A DNA stretch of 64,000 bases from Glandiceps talaboti (lineage: Eukaryota > Hemichordata > Enteropneusta > Spengelidae): positions 14,682,194-14,746,193 of the forward strand of contig NC_135552.1 of the NCBI RefSeq assembly GCF_964340395.1, given 5' to 3'. Every line of letters begins with the position of its first letter. The stretch's first letter is position 1. The notes beneath the pieces are model-generated. The model was not told the origin of the DNA. It worked only from the letters and a program-made list of their open reading frames with translations, and made no database searches. The position numbers and the translations under genes are program-made. Below, in pieces: positions 28,542 to 34,796 of the stretch.

Positions 28542-31500
28542 CACAGAAACAAACAAACAGAAAGACAGTCTGACTGACTGACTGATATGCACATGCATGC
28601 ACATAACATGCATACACACACAAATACATACACACACATACACATACATACATATATAGTATTACATACAGACAGACACAAATAAATAGACAGACAGACA
28701 GACAACCAGCAAACCAAATTGCCAGTCATCCAGTCACAGACAGGTAGACAAACTGACAGACAGATTGACAGGCAAACAAACACACAAACATAGAGATGGA
28801 ATACCGCTGTACTTACAACTGCACTAAACTGCTACAGTATGACAAGTCTGGTATCTGTGTCAAGTCCGTACTATGAATGGTCCTTCAAAGGCAAACAAAA
28901 TGACAAATCATTTCAGCATTACATTACTCAATAAATTCAAATTAGTTCTTTTTTAAATAATAAAGCACTTGGATGTCATTGCATTTTTAGTTTACATAAA
29001 GAATACTTTGGTTTGTCTATATCATTATTAATGACATATTTCATATGATTCATACAGATATTAGTATAAAATCACCAAGCCCATCAGGCTTACAAAGTCA
29101 CTTAAATTAACAAGTGAATATTCATGAGAACAAAATGCTATACACTTCAGTGTGAAAAGGCTGTCATGAATATTCAGTGTTCAACCATTGAATAATGCAT
29201 TTATGCTATCTCCCATGATGCAATAGCCTATAGCAAGGATACCCTATAAATGCACAAGATCAACTTGATGTTTCTCTGAAATCGCAAGTAACTGTAGGTA
29301 ATGTCAAATCATAAAATGACTCTCCAGAACTCATAGTTCAAAAATGTCTCTATTTCCTGGCGTGACATTCCTCTATAAAGAATATCAATACTAATACTTA
29401 CAGCTTCTCCAAATTGGTCATTCTATCAAATGTATTATTTTTTATCTCTTTCAAACCTCCACCAATTATTGTTCTGGAATACAGAAATATAATAAATTGA
29501 AATTGTACAATAAAGAGGCCATACAACTGTTCTTATCAAATGACGAAATGTAAACTGTACTTCCAACATGCTGTGCCAAGTGTTACTAATTACTAGTCCA
29601 ATTCACTTGTTTACTTTCCCAGTTTGCAACAGCTAGGTTACGATCTGATGTCGGCAATTGTAAGTGATTACAGGAGTGTACATAATGAGAAATCTGTCAG
29701 AGTCTACAGTCTTTGTTGTCAACAAAGTAATAATATGTGAACTCAAGCAATTTGACCATTTTGTTTTCATAAACCATGTAATATTATTAATGTAAATGTA
29801 ATTTAACAGTAATGTAACTTTATTTGTTCAGATTACACATATCATAGGAGGGAACTATTAAAAGGTGACGCTAATTTTATCTTACTTAAAGATACATTTC
29901 TTTATGCTTAGGGGATACAGAAATTCACTTGCACCAATCATGCTTTATTGTGAAACCACTCTTAAAAGAGATTCACACAAATGGGTAAATCTGCCTATTG
30001 TTAGTATTAAAGAAGAGGTCGGCTATTACCTGGGGCAAGATACTGTGGGAACTACACAAAGTTAGGAGCTTGAATTCGCACCTCTTGACCCGTTATAGAA
30101 CAACTCTGAGGAAACTGTTTCGAGAGGGTGACAATCTGAACTTGTTTACCGGTACTTCTCCTGACATTTCACCTCCAGCCAGTACAACAGATCTCTTCTG
30201 AGCCAGATTTGTCAATGTTATAACTTTATTAAAACAAGGCTTTGTAATGCAAGATTGGCGAAAATGACTTTTCTGGGTGTCCATAAGAAATACAGGTAAG
30301 ACCAACCACCCTATATTAGTGTAGAATTAGAATTAGTTTATGTGTATATTATTATTATGTATATGTGTGTATGTGGGTGCGAGTATGGATATGTGTGCAC
30401 ACATATGTAATAACACTGCAGAATGTATTCAGACAGACTTACATTTCTGTTACTGATGAAGGGTCATCAAACATACCCTCACTTAGTTCAGTTAGGTAAT
30501 CCTTGTTAGTCAAAGATCTGAAAGTACAAGATACATCATTTAAAGTACAATACATGTAAAAATGGAATGAAATTTGACTCATTCAGTAATAATTGAGACT
30601 GGTTGTAAGATTGACTAAGATGCATGTCTTCTATATAGTCATCAAATCAAATCAACTTCATTGGTGATCGAGGAGGCGAGGGAAGACATCATGATATTGA
30701 CCCACACCTCAGAGTCTGTAAGATATGTAACTCGAGTGAAGTAGAGGATGAATTTCATTTTCTCTTAGTGTGTTCACAATATGAAGTTCTTAGGAAGGAA
30801 TACCTTCCACTCGAATACCAGTCAGAACCAAGCATTATTAAATTTCAACGAATTATGAGGACTAGGGACACAGATGTTCTGTACAAACTTTGTAAATTTA
30901 TTCAATTGGCGTTTCAGAAGAGAGATTTTATTTTGATTTGCAACCGTGTGATGTAATATAATATTTTGTGCTGAAACGATAATTTGTATATGGGCCGGAG
31001 GCCTTTGAATACAATAAACTATATTATTACTATTATATCAAATCAAATCTGGATAGCAACGCAAGGGCTGTACACTGACAGTCACAGATGACAGTGCAGG
31101 CATAAAGGTAAAACTAATTCAAGCCATATAGCCTTTTAGACTTAGACGGAGAGATCTATCATTGTTTCTGCTCCACCCTGGATCAAGAGCTGATCTCCAT
31201 TGTATCTTCTAGATGTATAGTGTTGATTCATTAGAGCTATATGGTTGCCTTTAATGACCCTGTGTGACACCAGTCTTTCAAAAAAAATGTTCATTCATTT
31301 ATAAACATGTCCAAATGTTGTGTCCCTGACTTATTGTCACATTACCTCATCCAAAAACAAACATTTATATTGTTACTGTCTTCAAAACCAGATAAGATCT
31401 TTTGAATTTAATACTTTTGTACACAAACATTAAATTTTAATTCCCATTTGGATTGATTCAGAATAGTTTTCATGTACTTCAAATAATAATAAGGTGTACC

Positions 31501-34500
31501 TAATGGTTATGTAGAGGTCGTGAAAGTGGCACATTAGTTCATTTCATCATGTGACCTGCACGGTTTGTGTGGATCGAATCATCACAACTATTTTGACATT
31601 TAATCATGTGACTTTAATACACAACTGTTCCTGAACACAGCACAGCTTGTCAAAAGCATAGTTTAATTAACAACTGTCAATTGAAAGCTATTGACATTTT
31701 ATCAATTGTTACATGGTTGTTCCTGTATAATTGTTTGAGTAGTATCATCGAAGGTAAGTTGACATTTTATCATGTGACTTACATGGTTGTTCCTGTACAC
31801 AGCACAGTTTGTGCGGTATCATCACAGCTACATCCTGAACAGGCTGTACCACTATAATCACCAGTAGCTCGTCCATAGTTGCCATTTAATGAACTACTAT
31901 CAGACCACAGACCATTCCACATATCAGCACCTACAAACAGGACATAATTATTACAGTGTCATTCTATTTAGAATGCTACTGTACAACTATCCGAGGTTTA
32001 ACAGTTAAACTTGCCTTGGAGCAAGCAAGTTTTGTTTTCTATTTTTGTTCTCTGAAATTTGTGAGATTCTTTCAAAATAAATTTTATGAATAAAAGAGAC
32101 TACAAAACACAGCATTTGCTCCAACGTTGCATTGCCATGGTAACTATCACAGGCTGTCATTATTTTGGTGAAACAACAATGCTGCAGGCATCCAAATCTT
32201 ACTCCACATTTTGTATTCACTTCTCTTCAGAAAAGTTGTTTAAAAATATTTCAAATTCAACTCAAGAGAACCCCCCCCCCCCCAAAAAAAAGTTCTCCTG
32301 ACTAGAATTACTGTATTTATACAAATGTACTGAGGTGCAGTGTGCCAAGCCTAAGCCAATTTGGTGCACCACTGACGCACACAATTTATAACAGACACAC
32401 TAAATTTGGTGTTCCCTAACTCTTACTGGTACTATGTGGTAACTCACAAGAAATGCAACTTTTTATCATTTTGACTCACAACAACAACATTTGACTACCA
32501 TTAGGGTGTACACTGTGTGTCACTTTTGTTTACATGGTGCTTTATAAGAAGGGATAGCGACATTTTCCAAAAAATACCTTTGACCATTTGCTTTATATAC
32601 TTCCAGCCAATTTCACCTAAGCTTGTCAAAACCATATGTGTAACAAATCTCTATTTTATATCAAAACAAGTGAGCTGAGCATTGAATTACAGAACAAACT
32701 TGCTAAGCTGAGTAGTTGTCATTGTCGTCATTTTGTTCATCGATGTCTGTTTTCAACTCAGGCTAGACTTGTTTAAAGTTAGAGATCATATTTCTCATTT
32801 CTAAGAATTATTAATTTGTGTTCAATGTCGGCAAACATATCCAGCCAACATCATATCAAACAAGTCTTCATTAAAGACAAGGTCACAAACATTTCAACTT
32901 ACTGATTTATATTCTGAACTTTCATGACAAATATGACCGTCATTTGGTCAGTATCATCAAGGTTACAAAACAAAGTGATGTGCAGATGTAGACTGCTGTA
33001 CCTGTATGTGACATTTGTGACAGGTTTGGTTGAAATTGGTCTATGCATGTCAGAGTTGTACATTCCACTTTGAACATTTTGGGTCTTTTGACCTTGAAAA
33101 TAGAGGCTGTGGTTGACAAATTGAAAACGTGTGATTTTTGGAAGGATTCAAATTGCAACATTGAATGATGAGGTGAACAATGTTTGTTGGGGGGCTGCAC
33201 ATTTACACAATATGATGTGTGACTTATTTGTTGACATTTTTGGCTATAAAACATAATGGATCATTAATTTCAGGCAACATATATGCATGTAATATGGGGA
33301 ATGTCTCATAAATCTGAAGTAAAATTAAGTAAATGTTGACATTGTACATTTTAATTCATACTCAACAGTTTCACACAGTTGCATGCTCCTCATAACAATA
33401 GGGTAAGCAACAGGGGTCGTATTCATACGAAAAGGTACATATATCCGGGTATGCTACACATGAGATCTAGCTCTCAGCCTTCAATGCTCGCACAAAACCT
33501 TTTAAACTGTTCCTTTTCATTAAAATCTACTGCTTTTACACTCTTTTTCTGTACCATCTTCTGCTTGAATCTGTAGTGCAACTGCAGCTGGCTGAAAATG
33601 GCATGAATCTTGTACTTCAAGTACAAGGCAAAACTTTTTTTTTTACTATACTTGTATTTACAAATAAAAAACATAATACAAGTAATTGTATCACATTGTT
33701 ACCATTGAAATCACTGAAGTCTGGGGGAAATGTATACAATGTTTCACTATATTTCTACCCCAATGGATTGGATAGTAACAATGTATCATTGTTATTCTTT
33801 TACCAATATTGTATCAACCAAAATACATGTATTTGTGACACATGTTGTTTCAGTGTGATTAAGTGAAATTGGCTGTAAATGGGCAGAATTGGGCTTGGTG
33901 TATATATCTATTGCATGTAACATACAACAACCTTTATTTTATAGATTTCTGTAATTTTGAAGAAAAACAAATTAAAGAGGAACTGAATAAAGTAACAATA
34001 ACAACTTCTCAGTTATAGTGTTAGCCAATTAAACTGGAAGCTATTTGGTTGTCAAGGCCCGGTTCATTCTTACTGGAGCTACACAACTCAGCAGAAAAAG
34101 ATGAAAACAGGTTTTAGGTTGACTTAGTTCAGTGACAATGATTGACCACAATGTCCCTATACATTAGTACATGCACTTATTCATAGATTGCTGGTATTGA
34201 GTAAATAAGGATACCTACTATACTGTAATAGAACTGATGTAACCTAACCCGCTTTTAATAGCCAACTTAATTTGTATGCTACTGGGGGTTAGGTAGTCAC
34301 GCTAATGTCTTTTATATTCTGTGGTTTTGAATTCAGTTGTCAACCATTGAGGATATGGTCTATATAACCCAAATGAAGAGTTTCACAAAGCATGCAAAAG
34401 AATATGGTTATGTTTGAGGAACCTCCATGTACATGTTCTTTCTATGTCTCGTCTCTTGGGGAATGGTCTTGCCTTGTTGGTAGAACACTTAGCCTGTACA

Positions 34501-34764
34501 CTGTACGTGTTGCTGCTATGTCGGTCTCTTGGGGAAGGGCCAGTGCTTCAGGAATTCAATTTAATTCATTTTACTATATAATACATTTATTTATTTTTGG
34601 TTGGACAGTTTGTTTATAGAACTCTCACCTGTTTCATAGTCGATGTCTTGGTCTGCGTACCTGTCATTCCAGTAGTCTGCACCAAACCACTGTGCATCTG
34701 TCTGAATCGTTTGTGTGCACAGAAATAAGAAAATAACAAACAACCAAGTTGGTCCACCTGACAT
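428..34764 (-). CDS. Gene A: secreted LRR-FN3-fibro-slime protein, 36 coding exons, 3' end outside window
   Basis: Thirty-six exons bounded by AG/GT splice sites join without a frame break into 3,934 coding bases (1,311 codons plus one base); the last exon in view ends in phase 1, so the gene continues past the left edge. Order of domains: signal peptide (residues 1-24), short acidic/aromatic linker, LRRNT (about 46-94), about 36 LRRs (95-964), LRRCT (965-1025), FN3 (1026 to about 1140) and a fibro-slime/PA14-like domain (about 1140 to beyond 1311). Every junction from LRRNT to LRRCT is phase 2, the classic LRR exon arrangement. The protein should act outside the cell or on its surface, with the LRR solenoid as a binding surface. 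Whether a membrane anchor follows cannot be seen. The domains are recognised by eye; I know no named gene with this order, so no symbol is given. Confidence 0.85.
1683..1915. mobile_element. Nested foldback MITE, copy 1
   Basis: Outer arms: AATCTGATTAAAATCCGATG at about 1697 and its inverse CATCGGATTTTAATCAGAT ending near 1915. Further in, TAATCGTTCATTGCTATTTT pairs with AAAATAGCAATGAACGATTA. The arms are over 80 bases with a short centre containing GATCGCCTCCTCTACCGATC. The same family recurs at 2331-2572. Confidence 0.7.
2331..2572. mobile_element. Nested foldback MITE, copy 2
   Basis: Same arms as 1683-1915 (AATCTGATTAAAATCCGATG and its inverse). Here the arms extend almost to the centre, with ACATGTTTACATTTTTCAGC pairing with the inverse around GATCGTAGAGGAGGCGATC. 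It could form a hairpin along nearly its whole length. Two copies about 420 bp apart within one larger transposon suggest repeated insertion or a tandem spread. Confidence 0.7.
2559..2934 (-). pseudogene. Decayed transposon-borne reading frame
   Basis: On the minus strand an ATG at 2934-2932 opens a frame starting MASNSMAMYEAVNKMG, which stops near 2799. In another frame downstream (2559-2760) a conserved-looking piece follows: INIFLYLTGVCCWTKERLEN. The Y-[TW]-K-E-[QR]-L-x-x-Y-K-S pattern recalls the N-terminal part of proteins linked to YqaJ-type nucleases in animal transposable elements, but the match is short. The frame change and the stop mark it as broken. Confidence 0.35.
5037..5106. 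mobile_element. 70 bp perfect-hairpin element
   Basis: TTTTCCTTAAAAAGTGATTA and its inverse TAATCACTTTTTTAAGGAAA flank a short centre (CATGGTCAAGCGCGTTTGACCAT) which is itself nearly palindromic. Stems of about 30 bases make this a miniature foldback element or its remnant. Confidence 0.55.
5598..6012. repeat. GACT tetranucleotide tract with a 36 bp compound unit
   Basis: (GACT)n fills 5598-5757 with interruptions (CAATACTGTT). From 5841 four copies of a 36 bp unit, CTGGCTGAATGCATGAATGG plus CATTTTGACTGACTGA, start at 5841, 5877, 5913 and 5949, and (GACT)n follows to about 6012. Any reading frame across it is repeat only. It lies in a gene A intron. Confidence 0.9.
6127..6706. repeat. 27 bp minisatellite, about 21 copies
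   Basis: Unit CATATGCCTACAACAGCATT plus AACATAG, repeated with few substitutions. Because 27 is a multiple of three, the minus strand stays open for 161 codons (VVGICYANA repeated), but it has no splice sites that fit gene A and is not coding. Confidence 0.9.
6866..7816 (-). CDS. Gene A exons 32-33: fibronectin type III domain
   Basis: Two exons, 7702-7816 (115 bp) and 6866-7123 (258 bp), joined in phase 2. The translation starts at NVTASAPAVNQIQVDWEDP, matching FN3 strands A and B with the conserved Trp. It continues with WTYTVDCED (strand C) and a VYACTVQLG segment in place of the usual Y-x-V-x-V strand F. The last ten residues of exon 33 (TMYDF) already belong to the next domain. One FN3 after an LRRCT is a common surface-protein arrangement; what follows here is not. 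Confidence 0.7.
7820..8030. repeat. Short degenerate tandem repeat (AGCTGGGACCCAGG unit)
   Basis: Three copies of a ~70 bp unit containing GCTGGGACCCAGGCC and AGTCCA(G/A)TAAATAGCCATG lie just outside gene A exon 32. GGGACCCAGG/CCTGGGTCCC makes each unit partly palindromic. Confidence 0.6.
8150..8290 (+). mobile_element. SINE 3' portion (copy 1)
   Basis: GCCAGGGGTAATAATTGTAA, then GCTTTGAGCAC, CTATATAAAAACCAAC and a TATTATTAT tail. The same order occurs at 24040-24205 and 62775-62985, so it is a dispersed element. The TATT-type tail and the GCTTTGAGCAC box are typical of retroposon 3' ends recognised by LINE machinery. Confidence 0.65.
8305..8489 (-). CDS. Gene A exon 31: LRRCT cap
   Basis: A 185 bp exon entering in phase 2 and leaving in phase 1, which ends the phase-2 series. 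It encodes NLGNNVLGCDCHTYYS, then a cysteine after about 20 residues (AECNSP) and a final one (VFQC). C-x-C followed by two spaced cysteines is the LRRCT pattern, although the spacing is looser than the textbook Slit/Toll form. It closes the solenoid before the FN3 domain. Confidence 0.75.
8640..9005. repeat. 61-80 bp tandem repeat, about 6 copies
   Basis: Unit GAGTTCCAGTGAACATTGCA, TTGTGTACATTTCATGATAT, CAGACACACTGTGATTAC, repeated with some units lengthened by a duplicated CATTTCATGATAT. It is in the intron between LRRCT and the last LRR exon of gene A. The short open frames across it are repeat only. Confidence 0.85.
9457..19378 (-). CDS. Gene A exons 18-30: C-terminal half of the LRR array
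   Basis: Exons in coding order: 19235-19378 (2 LRR), 18467-18682 (3 LRR), 17980-18051, 16859-16927, 16039-16107, 14837-14908, 14203-14268, 13473-13616 (2 LRR), 12903-13043 (2 LRR), 12123-12194, 10921-10992, 10290-10355, 9457-9534. All enter and leave in phase 2, so any single exon could be skipped or duplicated without a frameshift. The repeats are better conserved than in the first half, for example LDLSYNQLTELP and LTGNRITSIEEGTF. The 216 bp exon carries three repeats and is the longest LRR exon. Confidence 0.85.
10069..10124. repeat. (GAAT)n microsatellite
   Basis: Fourteen or so uninterrupted GAAT units within a gene A intron. Confidence 0.9.
14585..14820. mobile_element. Dispersed repeat family 'CTCCAGAA...TATTTCC' (copy 1)
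   Basis: Shares, in order, GTCATGAATATTCA, GTTCAA, CCCATGA-GCAAT, TTTCTCTGAAAT, CTCCAGAA, GAAAATGCCTGTATTTCC and a CATTC end with 29150-29390 (same orientation), 21930-22170 (inverted) and partly with 58195-58350 and 3250-3430. It is non-coding and probably an old DNA transposon remnant. Confidence 0.5.
17100..17605. repeat. 82 bp satellite-like tandem repeat, about 6 copies
   Basis: Units at a constant 82 bp step contain CACCCCCATTTATGCAAATG, AACACAAATAGTAAAATAAT, GAAGTATAACCCATATAAAA and TAATGTAATGACCCAAACCA. Copies are nearly identical, so the array is young. Each includes ATGCAAAT, the POU octamer. It lies in a gene A intron; the overlapping minus-strand frames are not coding. Confidence 0.9.
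18684..19175. repeat. 36 bp minisatellite, about 13 copies
   Basis: Unit GTTGCTGGGCGTTATATGTA plus CTGTAAAATAGTAAA(G), directly beside the acceptor of the 216 bp LRR exon of gene A (18467-18682). The first unit touches the exon edge, so a change of copy number alters the end of the intron. Confidence 0.85.
20085..30517 (-). CDS. Gene A exons 3-17: N-terminal half of the LRR array
   Basis: Exons in coding order: 30443-30517, 29402-29473, 27807-27884, 27227-27295, 26411-26482, 25821-25898, 25084-25155, 24639-24710, 24238-24309, 23731-23817, 23357-23434, 22559-22693, 21612-21761, 21045-21122, 20085-20222. Most encode one LRR of 23-29 residues, phase 2 to phase 2, with the L-x-x-N-x-I/L signature (for example LSNNQINYV and LNNNNLEVL). 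The 135, 150 and 138 bp exons hold two repeats each, as expected if an intron at the repeat boundary was lost. Some units are irregular: 23731-23817 (29 aa) and 27807-27884 (26 aa) have weak consensus. Units of about 24 residues of this kind form curved extracellular binding scaffolds. The ligand cannot be inferred. Confidence 0.85.
20740..21000. repeat. Degenerate ~120 bp tandem repeat
   Basis: Two to three diverged copies of a unit containing ATGTATGAATT(A/G)TGAAGTTTTAA, CAGTAAAA, TTCATG and AATATT(A)ACAAGT, in the intron before gene A exon 21045-21122. Confidence 0.5.
21370..21640. repeat. ~60 bp tandem repeat (GTGTACACTGAAATGTAC unit)
   Basis: About four copies of a unit with TGTACTCACAAAAGTGTCAA and GTGTACACTGAAATGTA. 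The array runs into gene A exon 21612-21761, whose donor (ACTCAC on the plus strand at 21606-21611) has the same sequence as the repeat unit. The exon's splice donor therefore belongs to the repeat. Confidence 0.6.
21930..22170. mobile_element. Dispersed repeat family (inverted copy)
   Basis: GGGGAATGCAACTCCAGCAAATAGA at the left and GAATATTCATGAGTC at the right, with CTATTGCATCATGGGAG between. This is the inverse of 29150-29390. See 14585-14820 for shared blocks. Confidence 0.5.
24040..24210 (+). mobile_element. SINE (copy 2)
   Basis: GGCTGCAATGGATTGTCTGC, CCCAGGGAGTTGAGGAAGTA, CCAGGGGTAATAATTGTAAA, GCGCTTTCAGCACAG and CAATATAAAAACCAACATTA, with a TATTATTAT tail. Same family as 62775-62985; here the 5' tRNA-like part is not clear. 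It lies directly before gene A exon 24238-24309. Confidence 0.65.
25445..25645. mobile_element. Foldback MITE with 80-base arms
   Basis: GTGAAAGCGGCTAGATGTCT pairs with AGACATCTAGCCGCTTTCAC, and CACTTTGTGTCGTTTGTTTT with AAAACAAACAACACAAAGCG; the centre (CACCTTCCCAAGG) is short. The right end is followed by CATCAGATTTTAATCAGATT, the terminal motif also seen in the MITEs at 1683 and 2331. Confidence 0.7.
25978..26297. repeat. CA-rich cryptic simple repeat
   Basis: A mixture of CACACACG, CACCCACCC and GCATGCATGC in a gene A intron. Long open frames on both strands are by-products of the biased composition. Confidence 0.85.
26865..27185. mobile_element. Foldback element family 'TTCATTCAGCC' (copy 1)
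   Basis: TCTAATATTTTTCTTCATTC and AGCCAGAAAATAC near 27030 pair with the inverse TTTTCCTTGGCTGAATGAAG and ATAAATATTGGTGAATAACA near 27135-27175. The middle has CCTTAGGTCACT. The left flank (TGGTTCTGCTGTGTTCGAAT) also occurs at 54560 and 55018. Other copies are at 44645-44765 and 55075-55165. Confidence 0.6.
27450..27760 (+). mobile_element. tRNA-derived SINE with intact A and B boxes
   Basis: The head GTCGGTGGCCGAGCGGTTAG carries an A box (GTGGCCGAGCGG) of Ser/Leu tRNA type. About 45 bases on comes the B box GTGTTCGAACC. The body contains TTTTCCCCGGGCACTCCGGT and TTCCTCCTGC, a core motif I recall from several invertebrate SINEs, and the end is GACGAATAAAG with a (ATT)n tail. No acceptor stem or 3' trailer of a real tRNA is present. 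The internal promoter looks usable. It is inserted beside gene A exon 27807-27884. Confidence 0.8.
27947..28800. repeat. Compound microsatellite: (AC)n, (CAGA)n and three ~150 bp compound units
   Basis: (AC)n covers 27947-28050 with breaks, (CAGA)n 28142-28205. Then three copies of a unit made of GACTGACTGACTGACATGCA, TACACATACACA, CATGCATATATATAGCATTA and an (CAGA)n piece cover about 28290-28700. Reading frames over it (up to 170 aa) are not genes. Confidence 0.9.
29150..29395. mobile_element. Dispersed repeat family (copy 2)
   Basis: GGCTGTCATGAATATTCAGT at the left, ATCTCCCATGATGCAATAGC in the middle, and GACTCTCCAGAACTCATAG, TCTATTTCCTGGCGTGACAT at the right. It ends against the acceptor side of gene A exon 29402-29473. 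See 14585-14820. Confidence 0.5.
29555..29665. mobile_element. Half copy of the 'CCAACATGCTGTGCCAAGTG' foldback
   Basis: TTCCAACATGCTGTGCCAAG, TGTTTACTTTCCCAGTTTGCAACAG and GATCTGATGTCGGCAATTGT match one arm of the element at 43883-44268. Confidence 0.55.
30670..31045 (+). mobile_element. Non-LTR retrotransposon 3' end: C-terminal zinc-knuckle part of the reverse transcriptase gene
   Basis: The plus strand encodes CKICNSSEVEDEFHFLLVC, followed by YEVLRKEYLP and QLAFQKRDFIL before a stop near 30956. C-x2-C...E-x-H-F-L-x-x-C-x-x-Y-x-x-L-R is the usual end of LINE polyproteins. The 3' UTR ends GGGCCGGAGGCCTTTGAATA, CAATAAACTATATTATTA. The 5' part is missing, as is normal for truncated LINE insertions. 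Confidence 0.75.
31783..31930 (-). CDS. Gene A exon 2: linker and LRRNT cap
   Basis: This 148 bp exon enters in phase 1 and leaves in phase 2. It encodes a Gly/Ser/Asn-rich linker and then the cysteine pattern CSGCSCDDTAQTVLC. C-x2-C-x-C followed by a later C is the LRRNT cap that shields the hydrophobic core at the start of extracellular LRR solenoids. It is separated from exon 1 by a 2.7 kb intron. From here on every intron up to the LRRCT exon is phase 2. Confidence 0.8.
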
Positions 34765-34796
34765 CTTTACAAAAAACACTTGATGCAAACAATCAC
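34629..34796 (-). CDS. Gene A exon 1 (coding): start codon and signal peptide
   Basis: The exon runs from an AG acceptor beside 34797 to a GT donor beside 34628. Its first 32 bases are 5' UTR, so an upstream non-coding exon is expected. ATG is at 34764-34762. The first 24 residues have the form of a signal peptide: short polar start, hydrophobic core LFVIFLFLC, and a probable cut after TDA. An acidic, Trp/Tyr-rich stretch follows (QWFGADYWNDRY), ending in phase 1. An in-frame TTG eight codons upstream is not a likely start in an animal gene. Confidence 0.8.

Noticed and set aside
27740-28783. Open frames up to 170 codons with HTHTHT, RQTDRQTD and VCLSVCLS runs
   Set aside because: Microsatellite translation only. 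The part 27807-27884 is a real LRR exon of gene A, but on the minus strand.
29865-30305. Open frames of 66-70 codons on both strands
   Set aside because: Might be an old LINE piece but no reverse-transcriptase motif could be recognised; not called.
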